Assembly: GCA_030619585.1 (NCBI GenBank)
Contig: JAUXBD010000114.1
Span: forward strand, 1-5,897
Direction of reading: 5' to 3'
DNA length: 5,897 nucleotides
Source: Desulfobacteraceae bacterium
Lineage (GTDB): Bacteria; Desulfobacterota; Desulfobacteria; Desulfobacterales; SURF-7
In this document: one piece after another, positions 5,836-5,897 of the stretch
Layout: every line of letters begins with the position of its first letter
How positions within the stretch are numbered: position 1 is the first letter of the stretch
Program-made: the position numbers and the translations under genes
The notes under the pieces: generated by a model
What the model saw: only the letters and a program-made list of their open reading frames with translations
What the model was told of the DNA's origin: nothing
Databases searched by the model: none

Positions 5836-5897
5836 AAAATATTGCATCTGAAATTTCGAATAGACCTTAATAACGTTTTGAAATTACGTATACAGAT

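Overview
The window looks like a chromosomal segment from a Gram-negative bacterium with moderate GC content. The encoded proteins, the lipoprotein-type binding protein and the style of dispersed repeats suggest a Desulfobacterota (former Deltaproteobacteria) relative. That taxonomic guess is inference; there is no rRNA or other phylogenetic marker here. All recognised genes are on the + strand.

Layout: (1) 1-640 holds a type II toxin-antitoxin pair. It comprises a VapB/FitA-like ribbon-helix-helix antitoxin cut by the left window edge and a complete PIN-domain VapC toxin, joined by a TAATG stop/start overlap. (2) 641-1050 is non-coding. It contains an imperfect inverted array of CGCNAAG-type units (746-897) with a perfect 13-bp hairpin inside it (835-868), then a weak promoter candidate and a good GGAG ribosome binding site for the next gene. 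(3) 1051-5561 is a compact oligopeptide ABC importer operon in the order oppA-oppB-oppC-oppD, with gaps of 20, 6 and 15 bases. (4) 5562-5897 is non-coding and repeat-rich. CGCAAAA-type units start one base after the oppD stop, followed by nested short inverted repeats. Last comes a 28-base heptamer-built inverted repeat pair (5739-5766 and 5808-5835).

How the genes work together: OppA would capture peptides in the periplasm, OppB and OppC would form the membrane channel, and OppD would supply ATPase activity. The usual second ATPase, OppF, is not in the window. The sequence after oppD looks like repeat DNA rather than the start of another gene. OppA keeps the residues that contact the ends of the peptide ligand in enteric OppA, all at one constant numbering offset, which supports a true oligopeptide (rather than dipeptide or nickel) substrate. 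The VapBC pair is an independent stability or stress module upstream.

I do not see convincing evidence of a previously undescribed system. The points most worth a second look are the missing oppF, the related repeats on both sides of the operon, and the heptamer inverted repeat at the right end.
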